From Aphrophora alni (taxonomy: Eukaryota; Arthropoda; Insecta; Hemiptera; Aphrophoridae): DNA of 64,000 bases. The stretch spans positions 145,951,618 to 146,015,617 of the forward strand of contig OY740765.1 of the NCBI GenBank assembly GCA_963513935.1, given 5' to 3'. Numbering within the stretch: position 1 is the stretch's first letter; each line of letters opens with the position of its first letter. The notes under the pieces are model-generated. The model worked only from the letters and a program-made list of their open reading frames with translations. It was not told the origin of the DNA and made no database searches. Shown here one piece after another: positions 12,265-24,545 of the stretch. A program made the position numbers and the translations under genes.

Positions 12265-12375
12265 CATTACACGTAAAAACATTAAAAAAACACGAATTAA
12301 GAATAACTTCTCTATCGCTAAGACGGACATGGAATTCGGCGAATAACAGCGCGCCTCATCAATTACCTCGTATAA
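12265..12375 (+). repeat. Dispersed repeat family E, copy 1
   Basis: Landmarks are ATTACACGTAAAAAC, GAATTAAGAATAA, GGACATGGAATTCGGCGAAT and CAGCGCGCCTCATC. The same order recurs at 31970-32090, and the TTCGGCGAA part recurs inverted near 46250. The class is unknown. Confidence 0.5.
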
Positions 12376-12781
12376 TTATTTTCAACCTTTCCATTTTGGC
12401 TGCGAAAACATATACCCTAATAAATTCACGCAGTAGATGACTTAGGTAGACAACTCAAAATTGGAGCACGGAGGGGATAGGGCCGTCGAGTTCTTAAACC
12501 ATTCTCTATTACCTTTTCGTAAATTAATTTTTTGTTCTCGTTGGAAAAGTGCTCCTTAGTTTGATTAATTGTAGAAATAATTGAACGTGAATGGTTTCGT
12601 TAGCTCTTAGAAAAGCAGATATTTCTAAAGTTTAACGATGTCTCTATTACGCCCTAAATTAGTTTTCCCAAAGGCAATACATAGCGAGATACCTTTCTTT
12701 CATCAAGGAATGTATATTCACCTCATTGCTAATTCTTACTCTTTTTATTACTATAAATGATTTCACTCAATGATGTCACTC

Positions 12782-13636
<855 letters not shown>

Positions 13637-15289
13637 CTAAACATAAGATCGACAAACGTACAAGAACTCTTCACTTAATAGTAATTAGATTAGATGTTGA
13701 CAACAAAATTTTGCAGAGATTCTTTTCATTTTAGTATTACACATATTTAATTAAAAATAATATTATCAATTTTAAAAGTTATTGAATTTTTGTTTGATAA
13801 TACAAAATATAAATAATAAATTTATCAGGAATTATAATAATATTGTATACGTATTAACTGATATATATTAATATGACATTTGTATATTTTTATCTTGCAT
13901 TTTTATTAGACAATAATTCGTTACTGAAAATATAGCTTGTCAACTGCAGTTATACTAGGAAAGAAACCCAATAGCGTAAAATCTGTGGTAAATGTCATTA
14001 GAAACTTGTTGACTACGAGTAAATAAATTCATTGTAACAATTCGATAGGCATTATAGTTCAAAGAAAGAAATATATCTTGCTCATAATGAAAGATTGGTT
14101 TCATAGTTATTTATCTCACAGGAAGCAGTTATTATGAAAAATTGAGTTTTTATATGGTATTTCATTTTTAAAGTTTATATTAATATTTATAAAATTAATA
14201 TTCATAGAAAATGCTACTTTTCACTAGCGCTGTTGTTTTAAATTCTAATGGCGAGAAATAGAATACAGATACACGATTCGGGATGTATTGAATTAAAACA
14301 AGTAGTTTCAACAGAATTTACTTATTTTTAACATAAAAATAAAAATTTCTTTGCAACACCTTGGAGCAGAAAATCATTTAACTCGTAAGCTATTTGTCGT
14401 AAGGTAACGAATGAAGTAATTCAAAATTTTAAATTCCTGGTGTTAAATTTGATCACAAAATAAAGCAGATTCAGAAATTTCTTTAGATATGGAAATATTG
14501 GCAATATACTTATTGTAGTAAAATGAGGTGTTTTTGTGCAGTTTAATGTTCGTAATGCGCGGATCTCATATGTCTACAATGAAACCCTAAATAATGACGC
14601 AGAAAGATGTCAATAAAGTAACTTTAAGGTAACCTACTACAATAGAAGCTCTACAAACTCGAGTTAAAATTTACATATTTTATTAACAACAAGTCAAAGC
14701 AGTTAACAGATATATCAACTCTGTTTTTTAGAAAATAACACTAATGAAAAGCGTTGTGTCGTTCGATCATAAGCTATCGGGAGTCAATATTCTGGAATAT
14801 AAATAAACACTTTTCCATGATAAATGTTCGAATAGGCTTAAATCAGGATCAAATAATTGTAACTGTTCAAATTTAGAAATTACGAAATTAAACAATGTTT
14901 ACACTAATAATAAACTGGCCAGGTGATATTTAAACGCCTCTATACACATTTTGACCAACGAAGAGAATTTCTCTAGTTATCATCATTAACTAGATGATAA
15001 CTCCAGCGGAGAATCCTAAAGTTGGGTTATAGGACGCCGTCTTACGTGGCTCCTGAAGATTCTTAAGTCAAATTAACGGAACGTTGGTTCTGTTTAAGTC
15101 TGTCTGGGATAAGACTAGTCTTTTCTTATCTGGACTTGCTATCCTTCCGTCCTGGAGCCCTATTATAGATAAGGTGTGACTGGACGAGCAGATCGCCAAC
15201 CTCATCTTACATGATTTTCCGTGCTTGATGAATATCTACTGTAATATTATTATATTTCCTTTGATACTATTCTAAGATATCTTAATGGG
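13637..15289. other. Intron stretch, no gene seen
   Basis: Mostly AT-rich. The part from about 14935 to 15240 is less biased and holds small palindromes: GTTATCATC at 14976-14984 with GATGATAAC at 14993-15001, and a palindromic AAGACTAGTCTT near 15112. These suggest a decayed transposon, but I could not find matching ends. Confidence 0.35.
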
Positions 15290-17110
15290 AGCCATCGTGG
15301 TACTTACCCAGCTCCATCGTACAATGTACAAGCAGATCCTCTAAATATTTCTCATAATAGTTGATATCTTAAGCTTTGTTGGATATTATATTGTATTGGT
15401 AGATCAAGGTGTCTTATCCAGTAAGGTAAAGTTAGTTTAGGTTAGTAACAAATAAGCGTCAGAGTTGATATCTTAAGCTTTGTAGGATATTAAATTGTTT
15501 TGGTTGAACAAGTTGTCTTTTCTAGTAAGGTTGGGTTAGGTTAGTTTAGGTTAGGTTAGGTTAGGTTAGGTAAGGTTACAAATAAGCGTCAAAGTTGATA
15601 TCTAAAGCTTTGCAGGATAATAAATTGTATTGGTAGAACAAAATGCCTTTTTCAGTAAGGTTAGGTTAGATTAGGTTAAGTTAGGTTAGTAACAAATAAG
15701 CGTAAATGTTTATATCTTAAGCTTTGTAGGATATTAAATTGTATTGCTAGAACAAGATGTCTTTTCCAGTAAGGTTAGGTTAGGTTAGGTTAGTAACAAA
15801 TAAGCGTAAAATTTGATATCTCAAGCTTTGAAGGATATTAAATTGTATTGGTAGAACAAGATGTCTTTTCCAGTAAGGTTAGGTTAGTTTAGGTTATGTT
15901 AGGTTAGTAACAAATAAGCGTAAATGTTTATATCTTAAGCTTTGTAGGATATTAAATTGTATTGCTAGAACAAGATGTCTTTTCCAGTAAGGTTAGGTTA
16001 GATTAGGTTAGGTTAGGTTAGGTTAGTAACAAATAAGCGTAAAATTTGATATCTTAAGCTAAATTGTATTGTTAGAACAAGATGTCTTTTCCAGTGAGGT
16101 TAGGTTAGGTTAGGTTAGTTAGGTTAGGTTAGTAACAAATAAGCATGAAAGTTGATTTCTAAATCTTTGAAGGATATTAAATTGTATTGGTAGAACAATG
16201 AGTCTTATCCAGTAAGGTAAGGTTAGGTTAGGTTAGGTTAGGTTAGGTTAGGTTAGTTAGGTTAGTAACAAATAAGCATGAAAGTTGATTTCTAAATCTT
16301 TGAAGGATATTAAATTGTATTGGTAGAACAAGGAGTCTTATCCAGTAAGGTAAGGTTAGGTTAGGTTAGGTTAGGTTAGGTTAGGTTAGGTTAGTTAGGT
16401 TAGTAACAAATAAGCATGAAAGTTGATTTCTAAATCTTTGAAGGATATTAAATTGTATTGGTAGAACAATGAGTCTTATCCAGTAGGGTAAGTTTGTTTA
16501 GAAGAGTTGTTACACAGGTTTTCTGAACCTCGTAATTGTGAATATCAATACTTTCTTGACAAAGATTAAGCACAAACGGTCCTCGTAGATGTGTATATAA
16601 TAAAAGTCTCCACTCGCTTCCCTCGTCAGGGTTTCTGAGTTGTACATATGTGAAGGAATCGCCACTTGCTACGCTCTCGTCGGTTACCCGGTCCTACCCG
16701 ATCTCGTAAATATCACATTTTCTTTGGAGGTCAGGGTAGTTAGAAATTATACTTTTGACAATAATTTCGCAAATTATCATTGCAGATAGGTGGAGTTTGT
16801 CCCATTACAACCAGAATTGCAGTGTACAAATTGTTATCAAATTTAATGTTTTAAAGTTGAATAACAGACGCGATGTGAGGTAAATATATGACATATTTAA
16901 TTTGATTTATCTGAATTCCAATATAACTATATGATGAATACACTATAATTAACTATACAAAATTTCATGTTAATATTTGTGGCCGCTGTCGTGCTTACTA
17001 ACTACGGACGGACCGTGTCAAAAATAACCATTTTCGTTTCCTCAGGGTATGAAACGTGAATATCAGAGGTCGAAATTTTTGCGATTACCAAACTTAACCT
17101 ATACTTGGTA
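15290..17110 (+). mobile_element. Dispersed element family D, copy with internal minisatellite
   Basis: Begins with GTGGTACTTACCCAGCTCCA, passes through the minisatellite, then TTGTTACACAGGTTTTCTGA, CGTAGATGTGTATATAATAA, GCTACGCTCTCG and CCGATCTCGTAAAT. It ends with a CGCTGTCGTGCTTACTAACT segment and TTACCAAACTTAACCTATAC. The copy at 34985-35775 has the same blocks in the same order without the array, and a third partial copy lies inverted at 60120-60475. No ORF of note. Non-autonomous DNA element is my best guess. Confidence 0.6.
15358..16492 (+). repeat. Composite minisatellite with interstitial TTAGG telomere motif
   Basis: About ten units of 104-138 bp start near 15360, 15464, 15594, 15708, 15812, 15925, 16045, 16151, 16284 and 16422. 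Each has TTGATATCTTAAGCTTTG (or a variant), GGATATTAAATTGTATTGG, AGAACAAGATGTCTTTTCC and AGTAAGG. In all but the last, which exits the array, a run of GGTTA units (that is, TTAGG) follows; the longest run is about eight units. Units end with AGTAACAAATAAGC. TTAGG is the usual insect telomere repeat. Here it is interstitial and embedded in a longer repeat, so this is not a chromosome end. Confidence 0.9.
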
Positions 17111-17804
17111 AGTGAAATAAATTTTACCCCTTGTAATGTAAATAAGCCACTATTCACCCCTTATCAAAAACAAGTGTATTATTGTACTCAATACCCCCTA
17201 TTTATAAAAGGGGTAACAGGTAGACTATTCTATATTACAAAGAGAATATTCACCCTATTACTACTTGCCAAACCCTCGTAGTACCGTATAAAAAAACTAA
17301 CTTCGATCTAGGAAAAAAAATCTCTTTTAAACAGATTGCAAATATTATGACAACTTAAGGATGTACAAATCGAGTACCTAGCTGACCCATCCAACAGTTT
17401 GTAATTAATATTTTCTTATCAAAGTGTAAAATAAATTGATGTAATATGATACGGTTTGTTTATAACATCCAAACTATCATTTTCAGATAATTATAATTTT
17501 AAATGTTATAGTTATAAGGGATCACTTTAAGCTGTAAAAGCTTCAACGACCAATCGTCGTATTGATTTTTTTGTTTTAAAGATCCTGATGTAGTATCCTT
17601 AACTAAAAAAATTCTTTTTGTACATTTCAAAATGGCTGCTAATTTTTAAAATGGGTAATTATATAGCAGAGTAGCCTCACTTCAAAATCAATTTTTATGG
17701 GTTTTATTCGTCAAATAAATGTTGGAAAAATATTTTATTATCGAAAAAAAAGTGTCGGAAAGATGATTACATAATATAATTACACAAGATTACACAAGAA
17801 AATT

Positions 17805-18275
17805 TTAATCAGAGTCAAATTCTGCAGCAAATTCAGTAGAAGAGGAATTTATTGAATTTAAATGTATTTCACTCGTAATTCGCCATAAATGATGAAAACG
17901 AGTATTATGCTCATTGTACTTTCTTTTAAACATAAATTCGGCTATATGGCCATGGAAATGTTGTTTTGAATTTCCATATCGCGGCACATTTCCTCGCACT
18001 TCCCTCCATTGGCGTTCAATTGTCTGCGTATGTGCTTCAGTGTCAGGATCAACAAAATTGTAGGAATGCTTCACAGTCAAGTGTTGAAAGCCTTCTGTAT
18101 CTAAACAATTATAAGATTTCCAACAATCACTAATAATAGTTGTTCCTGGTAGCACATATTCTTCTATAATTCGTAAAAGAGTTTCTTTCCCTCGTGATGG
18201 TACTGGAACCATAAAAATATCTTTCGTATCACGTTGAATCCCACCAAATAACCAATTCCCATCTATGATTCTATG
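17805..18275 (-). pseudogene. Merlin transposase, C-terminal half
   Basis: The minus-strand open segment reads IDGNWLFGGIQRDTKDIF, then VPVPSRGKETLL, ISDCWKSYNCL, HTQTIERQWREVRGNVPRYG and HIAEFMFKRKY. This is the order found in ISXO2-like transposase domains of Merlin elements. The D of ISDCW and the E of TIERQW are the likely second and third catalytic residues of the DDE triad. The first aspartate region and N-terminal zinc ribbon are absent: a TGA (18276-18278) and a palindrome replace them. The frame is intact to a stop at 17805 after an acidic tail, so decay is mainly the deletion. There is no evidence of host use. Confidence 0.85.
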
Positions 18276-18277
18276 TC

Positions 18278-18326
18278 ACGTAAGGTTTGGCCAGGTTGCT
18301 TATAACCACCTGGCCAAACCTTACGT
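18278..18326. repeat. Perfect 19-bp inverted repeat inside the Merlin relic
   Basis: ACGTAAGGTTTGGCCAGGT at 18278-18296 faces its exact reverse complement at 18308-18326 around an 11-nt loop. It sits exactly at the point where the transposase reading frame is lost, which suggests a hairpin-mediated deletion or inversion. Confidence 0.85.
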
Positions 18327-18521
18327 ACGTTTATTGAAGTGAATGTCATGAGTATGAAAGATAACACAGAGTTAATTTTTTCACGAAAAAACAACTTGTG
18401 TAATTATATTATGTAATCATCTTTCCGACACTTTTTTTTCGATAATAAAATATTTTTCCAACATTTATTTGAACAATAAAACCCATAAAAATTTATTTTG
18501 AAGTGAGGCTACTTATAACAA

Positions 18522-20789
18522 ATTGTGGGAGTTATTACTAAAAAACAGAAGTTTTCTTTAGCAGTTGGAATTTCACTCCGGTTTATATTTTATAGTATAT
18601 ATTTGTTGAATACCATTGAAAACAAGATAATGTTAACCACCACAGTACTCACTCAGCTCGAAGTACAATTTTTAAACAAATCCTATAAATATAATGTCCA
18701 AAAGACATTAATTAATGAGGTGGAATTTTTTAACGAACCAAACTTACCCAATACTTACTAGAATAATCGCAAATCTTTTAAATACTCGTCGTTTCTATCC
18801 TTTGTCTCTTCAAATCCAGGACATCCATGAATCCATAATTATGTGCAGTTAGACAATCTGCAAATATTGATACTACAGCGGTATTCGGCAAGCGGTTGGA
18901 CACCAATAGTATCATTACTTTTACAACTAAAATAGACTTACCATCCAGGTATGATTTGAAGCTCGGAAAATTGAGACTCTAGTGCTCCCATGTAACGGGT
19001 TACTTCTAGTAGCAAGCTGTGTTGCACTACCTCTCACACTAGCGCATTCTAAACCTGAACCCACAAAACAACAACAGTTCAACCTCACACTATCGTATTC
19101 TATGGAACTTCTTACATATAAATAAAAGCAGGTAATTAGGTATTTAAAATCCTAAGTGTTATTTTTGTTTCAAAATTTTTAAAGCTACTGATGAACATTT
19201 CATAACCTAAATAATATAATGTATACATCGTTCAAAAATTAGACGAAAATGAATTTAAATAACTTTGTTTAGCACCTGTTTTTTTTTTTTTTTTTTTTTT
19301 TTAAACATTGTATATTACATGAAATAAAATATGTCTACCTTACAATATTCACAGATCAAGTAGTACAGTAGATCACGTTTACTGTACACTTGAACAAAAC
19401 ACGTTCAAATTAGAAATAATAAAGTTAAAGGCTTTTACGGGTTGCTTTCTTCTTGCTTTTGACTTATCAAAAGCTTAATACCCGAGTAAAATTAGCGCAA
19501 TACAGATGAAAAACGCGGTGCTTGTTAACTGATTCCGATTTTTTTAAATATCTTCGTCTCTGCACGTACAACAAAATGAGGAGTTCTGCTCTTCTCTGTG
19601 TTTGAAAATATAATGGGAAATGAATAGTATATTCTAAAAAAATGATGCATTTTTTAAAAGCTGATAACATGAAGGAGTTTTAAAGGAGTTTGAAGGAGTT
19701 TTCGGGTGAAACTTGTTACTTGGAGATTTTTTAGGACTCTAATCACGAAAATGGGGTTAAAATTTAAAAAAATTCAAAATGGCTGATAAAAATTGTCTAC
19801 AATTGTCGTAAAAAAGTAACTTTTTGGTGCTTTTAAAAATATATTGTGCATAAAATTACTTTATCGATCATACTTATGAGATGAAAACTTAAAAATCTAA
19901 GATGTATCCAAAATGGCCGCTATAAATACAACAAAACGTATGGTTTATTGGTGCTGTACAAAAATATACTTAAAAATAGAAGACCACATACTTCAAATGT
20001 AATGTCAAATCCAATGTAATCCAAAATGGCGGATCCAACATAAACATTATTAATTTAAAAAAAAAACTTTTTTTTCAATTTTTAAATATTTGTGTTAATT
20101 ATTTATAAATAAAACCAATTACTTATAAACATGGGATTTTTAAATTGAATTGACAATGAAAGATAGATATAATTGTAAATACAAGGCTAAGTAAGAAGAG
20201 TTCAAAGTGATAATAAATATTACGCAGTACTCCCGCTGCTTATAAAACCTGGAATGCTTAATATCTTAACTAAATTGAATCCCCACTACAGGTTGGCCTC
20301 GGTGGGTGGTGACCCAATTCGTATGATGAGTAAAGAATCCCGACTATTGTTTTTATTCTAATTCACATTGATTCTACGTACTGTATACAAATTACATCAG
20401 TTTTTGTTAGAGAACAACGTAGTGTAACGGTGATGTAAATGATGCTAGTAATTTATTTAATATGTTTGACGCTCTATTTAAATCGTTTTAATTTATGTAA
20501 AAATAAGTACATTAAAATAAAGGTTTTTTTTTAAATTTCCGCTAGAAATTTTTTAAAATTAGTTCAAAATAATATATATTTGATTTTTTTTTTAACTATT
20601 GTTAATGTCATCTTATATACACCGTTATATCTTAAATACGCTTGTTGTATTTATTTCACCTGCTTCCATATCTTTGGAACGGTACAGTAACTTTATCGAT
20701 TGGACATCATTGAAAGTGAAATTTAAAAACTACGTATAAAGATTCAAAATTTCACTACAATATTACGGGAGTTAATTTTAGAGCTAAAA
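18522..20789. other. Intron stretch with MITE-like segments, no gene
   Basis: Contains a T-run at about 19279-19302 and several AAAATGGC(C/G)G(C/A) motifs at 19780-20040, the sort of sequence seen in the centres of foldback elements in this window. I could not define ends. Open frames here lack recognisable motifs. Confidence 0.3.
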
Positions 20790-21060
20790 ATAGGGAAAAA
20801 CGTTTATTTGAACATAGGTCCAGAAACACTTTATTTTCCGTCTGTTGGAAATTTGTGTTTTTATCTTTGGAATTAGGTAAGATATTGAGTGAAGATTTGG
20901 TACACGCTGTGTACCACAAAAATAGACTTTATTTTGTACAATTTCAAAATAGCGGACGTTTAATGCCTGAATAACTTTAGAAATACATAACAAAATATTT
21001 TAAAAAACAAACGAATTGCCTCTTAATGAAATTTAAAACAAAATTACTAGTTTTCAACAA
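20790..21060 (+). repeat. Dispersed repeat family F, copy 1
   Basis: Shares GGAATTAGGTAAGATATTGA, a GATTTGGTACACGC-type block, ACTTTATTTTGTACAATTTC and AAATAGCGGACGTTTAA-type segments with 39961-40815, and partly with 22180-22330. Non-coding; boundaries approximate. Confidence 0.45.
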
Positions 21061-21847
21061 AATTGAAAACGTATTTTTTTTGTAATTGTCACACCCAAAA
21101 TTAGCCTAAACCAAAATATTATGGAATTATGATTGTTAATATTAATATTATAATTCTTGCTTAGAAATGAACCAAAAAGTTTCACTTTTTGTTTAAAATT
21201 GGCGACAAATGTTTTAATAATAATAATTTTTTTAAATTATTTTGTTGATAACTCAGTTATCCTTTGACTCGCAGAAAAGATTTAAAAAGATTTTATTTTT
21301 GTGTTAAAAGAAGAATATCTTTTGTTTCTTGTAAATATTTTATAATATTAATATTTTTCAAGATATTCAACATTAAAATTTTAAATGTCTGTCACTTTAA
21401 ATATGTACAAAGTAAAGTCTGAGTTTTTTGGTATACTGCTAAAGGTTACATAAATAATACACATAAAAATATCTTCAATCAATAACTTATCTACTTTCAA
21501 AGAAATATTGTTTTTTGTGAAAACAAAATGTACATAGATTGATAACGAAAAGTTCCGGACCTTATTTTTAGCACTAGTATCAGTTCCCGAAATATTGCAG
21601 TGAAATTTTGAATCACCCTCTATTCACTGGCTTCACTCAGTAAACACATCGTTTCGCTCGGTCAATTAGTTTAATTTTGAGGTTATGTTTCCGTCATTGT
21701 TAAATTTTAATGTAAATCCTACGTCATGTAGTTTTAATATATTTACTTGTTCAGCAGAGTAACTTTGTTAGACCAGACTATTAAATTTGTTAATTTTCTA
21801 AAATGTACAGAAACTTAAACAAGCTCGACTAGTTGAAAATTGTTCCG

Positions 21848-21861
21848 AGGTCGTGTGACCT
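21848..21861. promoter_or_regulatory. Inverted nuclear-receptor half-sites (candidate)
   Basis: AGGTCGTGTGACCT holds an AGGTCG and a TGACCT facing each other with a 2-nt spacer. It is one mismatch from an AGGTCA inverted repeat. Receptors including EcR/USP and COUP-TF bind such pairs with variable spacing. Chance occurrence is possible in 64 kb. Confidence 0.25.
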
Positions 21862-22179
21862 TTAGAAAAGTAACAATTACTCCTTCCTTGATAAATATTT
21901 ATGGGGAAGAAGAAGAATATCAAGTCGAATACATGAGAACTTCCGGTTTGGTCACATTGTTTGTTCTATTGTAAGAAACTAGCGCATGATTTAGGATTAT
22001 TTTGAAACGGTAAACAAAACATTATTAGTTTTTAGGTTAGTAAACTCAAATATTGTGTATATTGTGGTAATAAGGAAAAGTTATGACTTTGTTCTTTAAA
22101 CATTCAGATAAAATTTAATAACAATTATTTTTTTTCTATCATGGAAGCTCAGGTCAAAGTTCATTTCCCCCTTGTGTGT

Positions 22180-22330
22180 CAGTTTGTGTTTTTCCTAAAC
22201 AAATTTAGATTTCGAAAATAGATGAGATATTGAGTTCAAATTTGGAATACGTTTTCTTATGCGAATTTTTACCGGTATATCAAAAACAAAAACTATATTT
22301 TATATATCTTCAAAATGAATTTTCTCAATA
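22180..22330 (+). repeat. Dispersed repeat family F, partial copy
   Basis: GTGTTTTTCCTAAAC, GAGATATTGAGTTCAAATTT, ATCAAAAACAAAAAC and TATATCTTCAAAATG parallel the copies at 20790 and 40080. Confidence 0.4.
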
Positions 22331-22351
22331 AAATAACGTAAAATCAAAACG

Positions 22352-22510
22352 CTTAGCTCTCGAATACTCTAATAACGCCAGGGTCGGAAAAGAACAAAAG
22401 TTGATCAAGAGAGAGCTAATAGGAAAGATGAAAGAAATCCATCTAACCCATGAATACATGAAAAAAAAGGTGTAGATACAGTTAGATACCTCGGGATTGA
22501 CAAGCCCGTA
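22352..22510 (+). repeat. Dispersed repeat family C, copy 3 (near complete)
   Basis: Starts AGCTCTCGAATACTCTAATA, then CGCCAGGGTCGGAAAAGAAC, AAAAGTTGATCAAGAGAG, AGGAAAGATGAAAGAAAT, CCCATGAATACATGAAAA, GTGTAGATACAGTTAGATA and CCTCGGGATTGACAAGCC. This is the most complete copy and serves as my reference for the family. Confidence 0.65.
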
Positions 22511-22979
22511 CTCACTATAAGCAATCCTCTGATAGATCTCCGAAATGGATTATGTATGCTAATATTTCAAGCCCGTATTTACAATGAGCTCCTGAAGGTC
22601 GTTGGTTTAAAATAATTACAAGAGACCAATTTTATTGCCCTTTTAATGGTTAACGTGGTGATATCATTATTTTTATTATAGGTCAAAAGATGACGATATT
22701 ATTGATAAAAGACTGTGAACTTGTAATCGAAATGGCCGTTTATTTGGTCTTTTTGATTCATAATTCAAGAGCCGGAATTTTTCTGGAAATGGCAGACAAT
22801 AAATAGGTACTACATTTGAGCAAAATCTGTTCAGTTGAGTTAAGACATTCAAAATTTTGGTTATGCGAGCTTGGCTGTTTAATTTTGATTTTAGTTATGG
22901 ATGCGTAAAAAGTTAGTGTTGTAAGAAATTGTGCAAAAGAAACAAAATCATCACTGTTTTTTTTCTGTTTCTCTTTAAA

Positions 22980-23245
22980 TAAATAAAAACCGCGTGACGA
23001 GATTGTTTACGACTTCCGTGTGTCTCACGCCTCCCTCCCTCCCTTCCCTCCCATGTTCTCACCTAGACCAAAGTACCCAAGCTATAAACTGACTAACGAT
23101 AAACGTTTTGTTAGAAACATTTGTTTGTTTACGCGATGAAGTTTTGTTAAATTTAACGATATTGAACTTTGCCGCCAAGCTAACGTGACTCGCAAAGCAT
23201 GTTGGGTAACAAAGACATGTCCTGGATGACCTTGAGAAAACACAT
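22980..23245. promoter_or_regulatory. Higher-complexity block, possible enhancer
   Basis: Less AT-rich than its neighbours and free of recognised repeats. It contains CACGCC, a CCTCCCTCCCTTCCCTCCC run, GTAACAAAGACATG and the extended receptor half-site TGACCTTGA at 23227-23235 (its complement, TCAAGGTCA, is the FTZ-F1/ERR type site). Function is inferred only from composition and motif. Confidence 0.25.
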
Positions 23246-24003
23246 CCTGGGAAAAAACGTTTTATTGACGTTTTTAATAGTTAGACAGTAGTTGAAATGG
23301 ATAAAGTTTCGGTTGTTAAACTTTTGTGTGTTCCTACTGGTTAATTACTTGTTCTTGGATGATTTTCAAAAATTAAAAATCGATTTTTCTCTCTTTGAGA
23401 GGTTTTTTGATATGTCAAAAATTATCTGTGTATCCTGGACATATCCGATTTGAGGTCTGGTAAATTCAGTTTTAATTAAAATATTACAGATTATCAACAA
23501 ACTTATAGAGAAAGTCGTATTGAGTTTCTTATTTAAACGAAAAAAGAAACAAAAACGTGTTGACCACGTTGTAGTAACAAATAAGTATCTAGGAAATGTT
23601 TTTTTTTAGTAATTCACTTTTTTTAAAGGTTCTTTTACAATCTATGTTCACATTTTTATATTCATTTTTAGTGTTCACCAGCCCCGTTCTACATTGTTTG
23701 CCATCCCATTACCTACATTCCTCGTCCTGTCCTGTTCTGTAGAAGTCCATTATGACCAGATTTTTCCGTAAAGTTTCCATTATAAAATTTTTGTTGTAAA
23801 GTTGTTTGATAATGATAGATAATTTATGTTAAATTGTTATGGTGGAAATATTAATGTGTACATTATACACTTAATACGTTTTTACGGCTCAAAGAAAACA
23901 AGTTTAGACCCTTATTTAAATATATTATTTTAAAGACTGTGTGCAAGGTTTATTTTTATATTTTGATTGACAGCTACAGAATTGAAATTTTTGGTGACGA
24001 TTA

Positions 24004-24004
<1 letters not shown>

Positions 24005-24036
<32 letters not shown>

Positions 24037-24140
24037 CGTCCTCAGTAACAGTCTGCCTCCAGTTGTGATCTTCAAGCGTGCATAGGTCTTGGTTCATCGC
24101 ATCCTAGTATACGTCCTCGTTGGCCCTCAGAAAACCGAAA
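24005..24140 (-). mobile_element. Possible retroelement 3' end with poly(A)
   Basis: On the minus strand the sequence reads DAMNQDLCTLEDHNWRQTVT, with an NWR motif reminiscent of LINE C-termini, and runs straight into a homopolymeric A tail (T-run at 24007-24032 on +). The short length and unknown family make this tentative. Confidence 0.4.
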
Positions 24141-24479
24141 ACGTGATTTTCGACAAGCTTCGTCTTTGTTGTCTGTATGTAAACACGAAAAAGATCAAAT
24201 TTAGATACAAATATGAGATATAACATAGGGGTGTATAATATTATGTCCAAAGAAAGTCTATAGCTTAGTATAAATTCTTAATCATAAATTCGCATAGTTA
24301 CGAGATATCACAAGGACGATACATTGATACGAACTAAGCTAGTGCAGAGTTTTTTTTTAAACACACATTTATGAGCTGTGATCAGGCCTAACCTCAAAAA
24401 AGTAGCGATATACAAAATTACCCTTTGATCCTCAAATACAATTTAACAACAAGGATCAAGAAACAAATTTTTAAACGTT

Positions 24480-24545
24480 ACATTTAGATTATGTTTATAT
24501 TATATTGTATGATGGGTCTGGGTAAATACTATGATGCATCAACTT
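24480..24545 (-). repeat. Fragment of element family D
   Basis: TATATTGTATGATGGGTCTG and GGGTAAATACTATGAT match the reverse complement of the family D 5' end (ACTTACCCAGCTCCAT type), as also seen at 60420-60475. Confidence 0.5.

Larger units (their letters stand above)
17670..18513 (-). mobile_element. Merlin-type DNA transposon relic with 119-bp TIRs
   Basis: Terminal inverted repeats run 17670-17788 and 18395-18513. Both begin AGTAGCCTCACTTCAAAAT and differ at only about three positions by eye. The flanking 8-mers TATAGCAG (17662-17669) and TATAACAA (18514-18521) match at 6 of 8, consistent with the 8-9 bp target duplication known for Merlin. Inside is the C-terminal half of an ISXO2-like (IS1016/Merlin) transposase on the minus strand. 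The N-terminal half is missing, replaced by a palindrome at 18278-18326, so this copy cannot be autonomous. The near-identical TIRs suggest fairly recent insertion. Confidence 0.85.

Noticed and set aside
15358..16492. Regularly spaced repeats that could suggest a CRISPR array or a chromosome end
   Set aside because: Units are 104-138 bp with similar, not unique, spacers in a eukaryotic intron. TTAGG runs are short and interrupted, with ordinary sequence on both sides.
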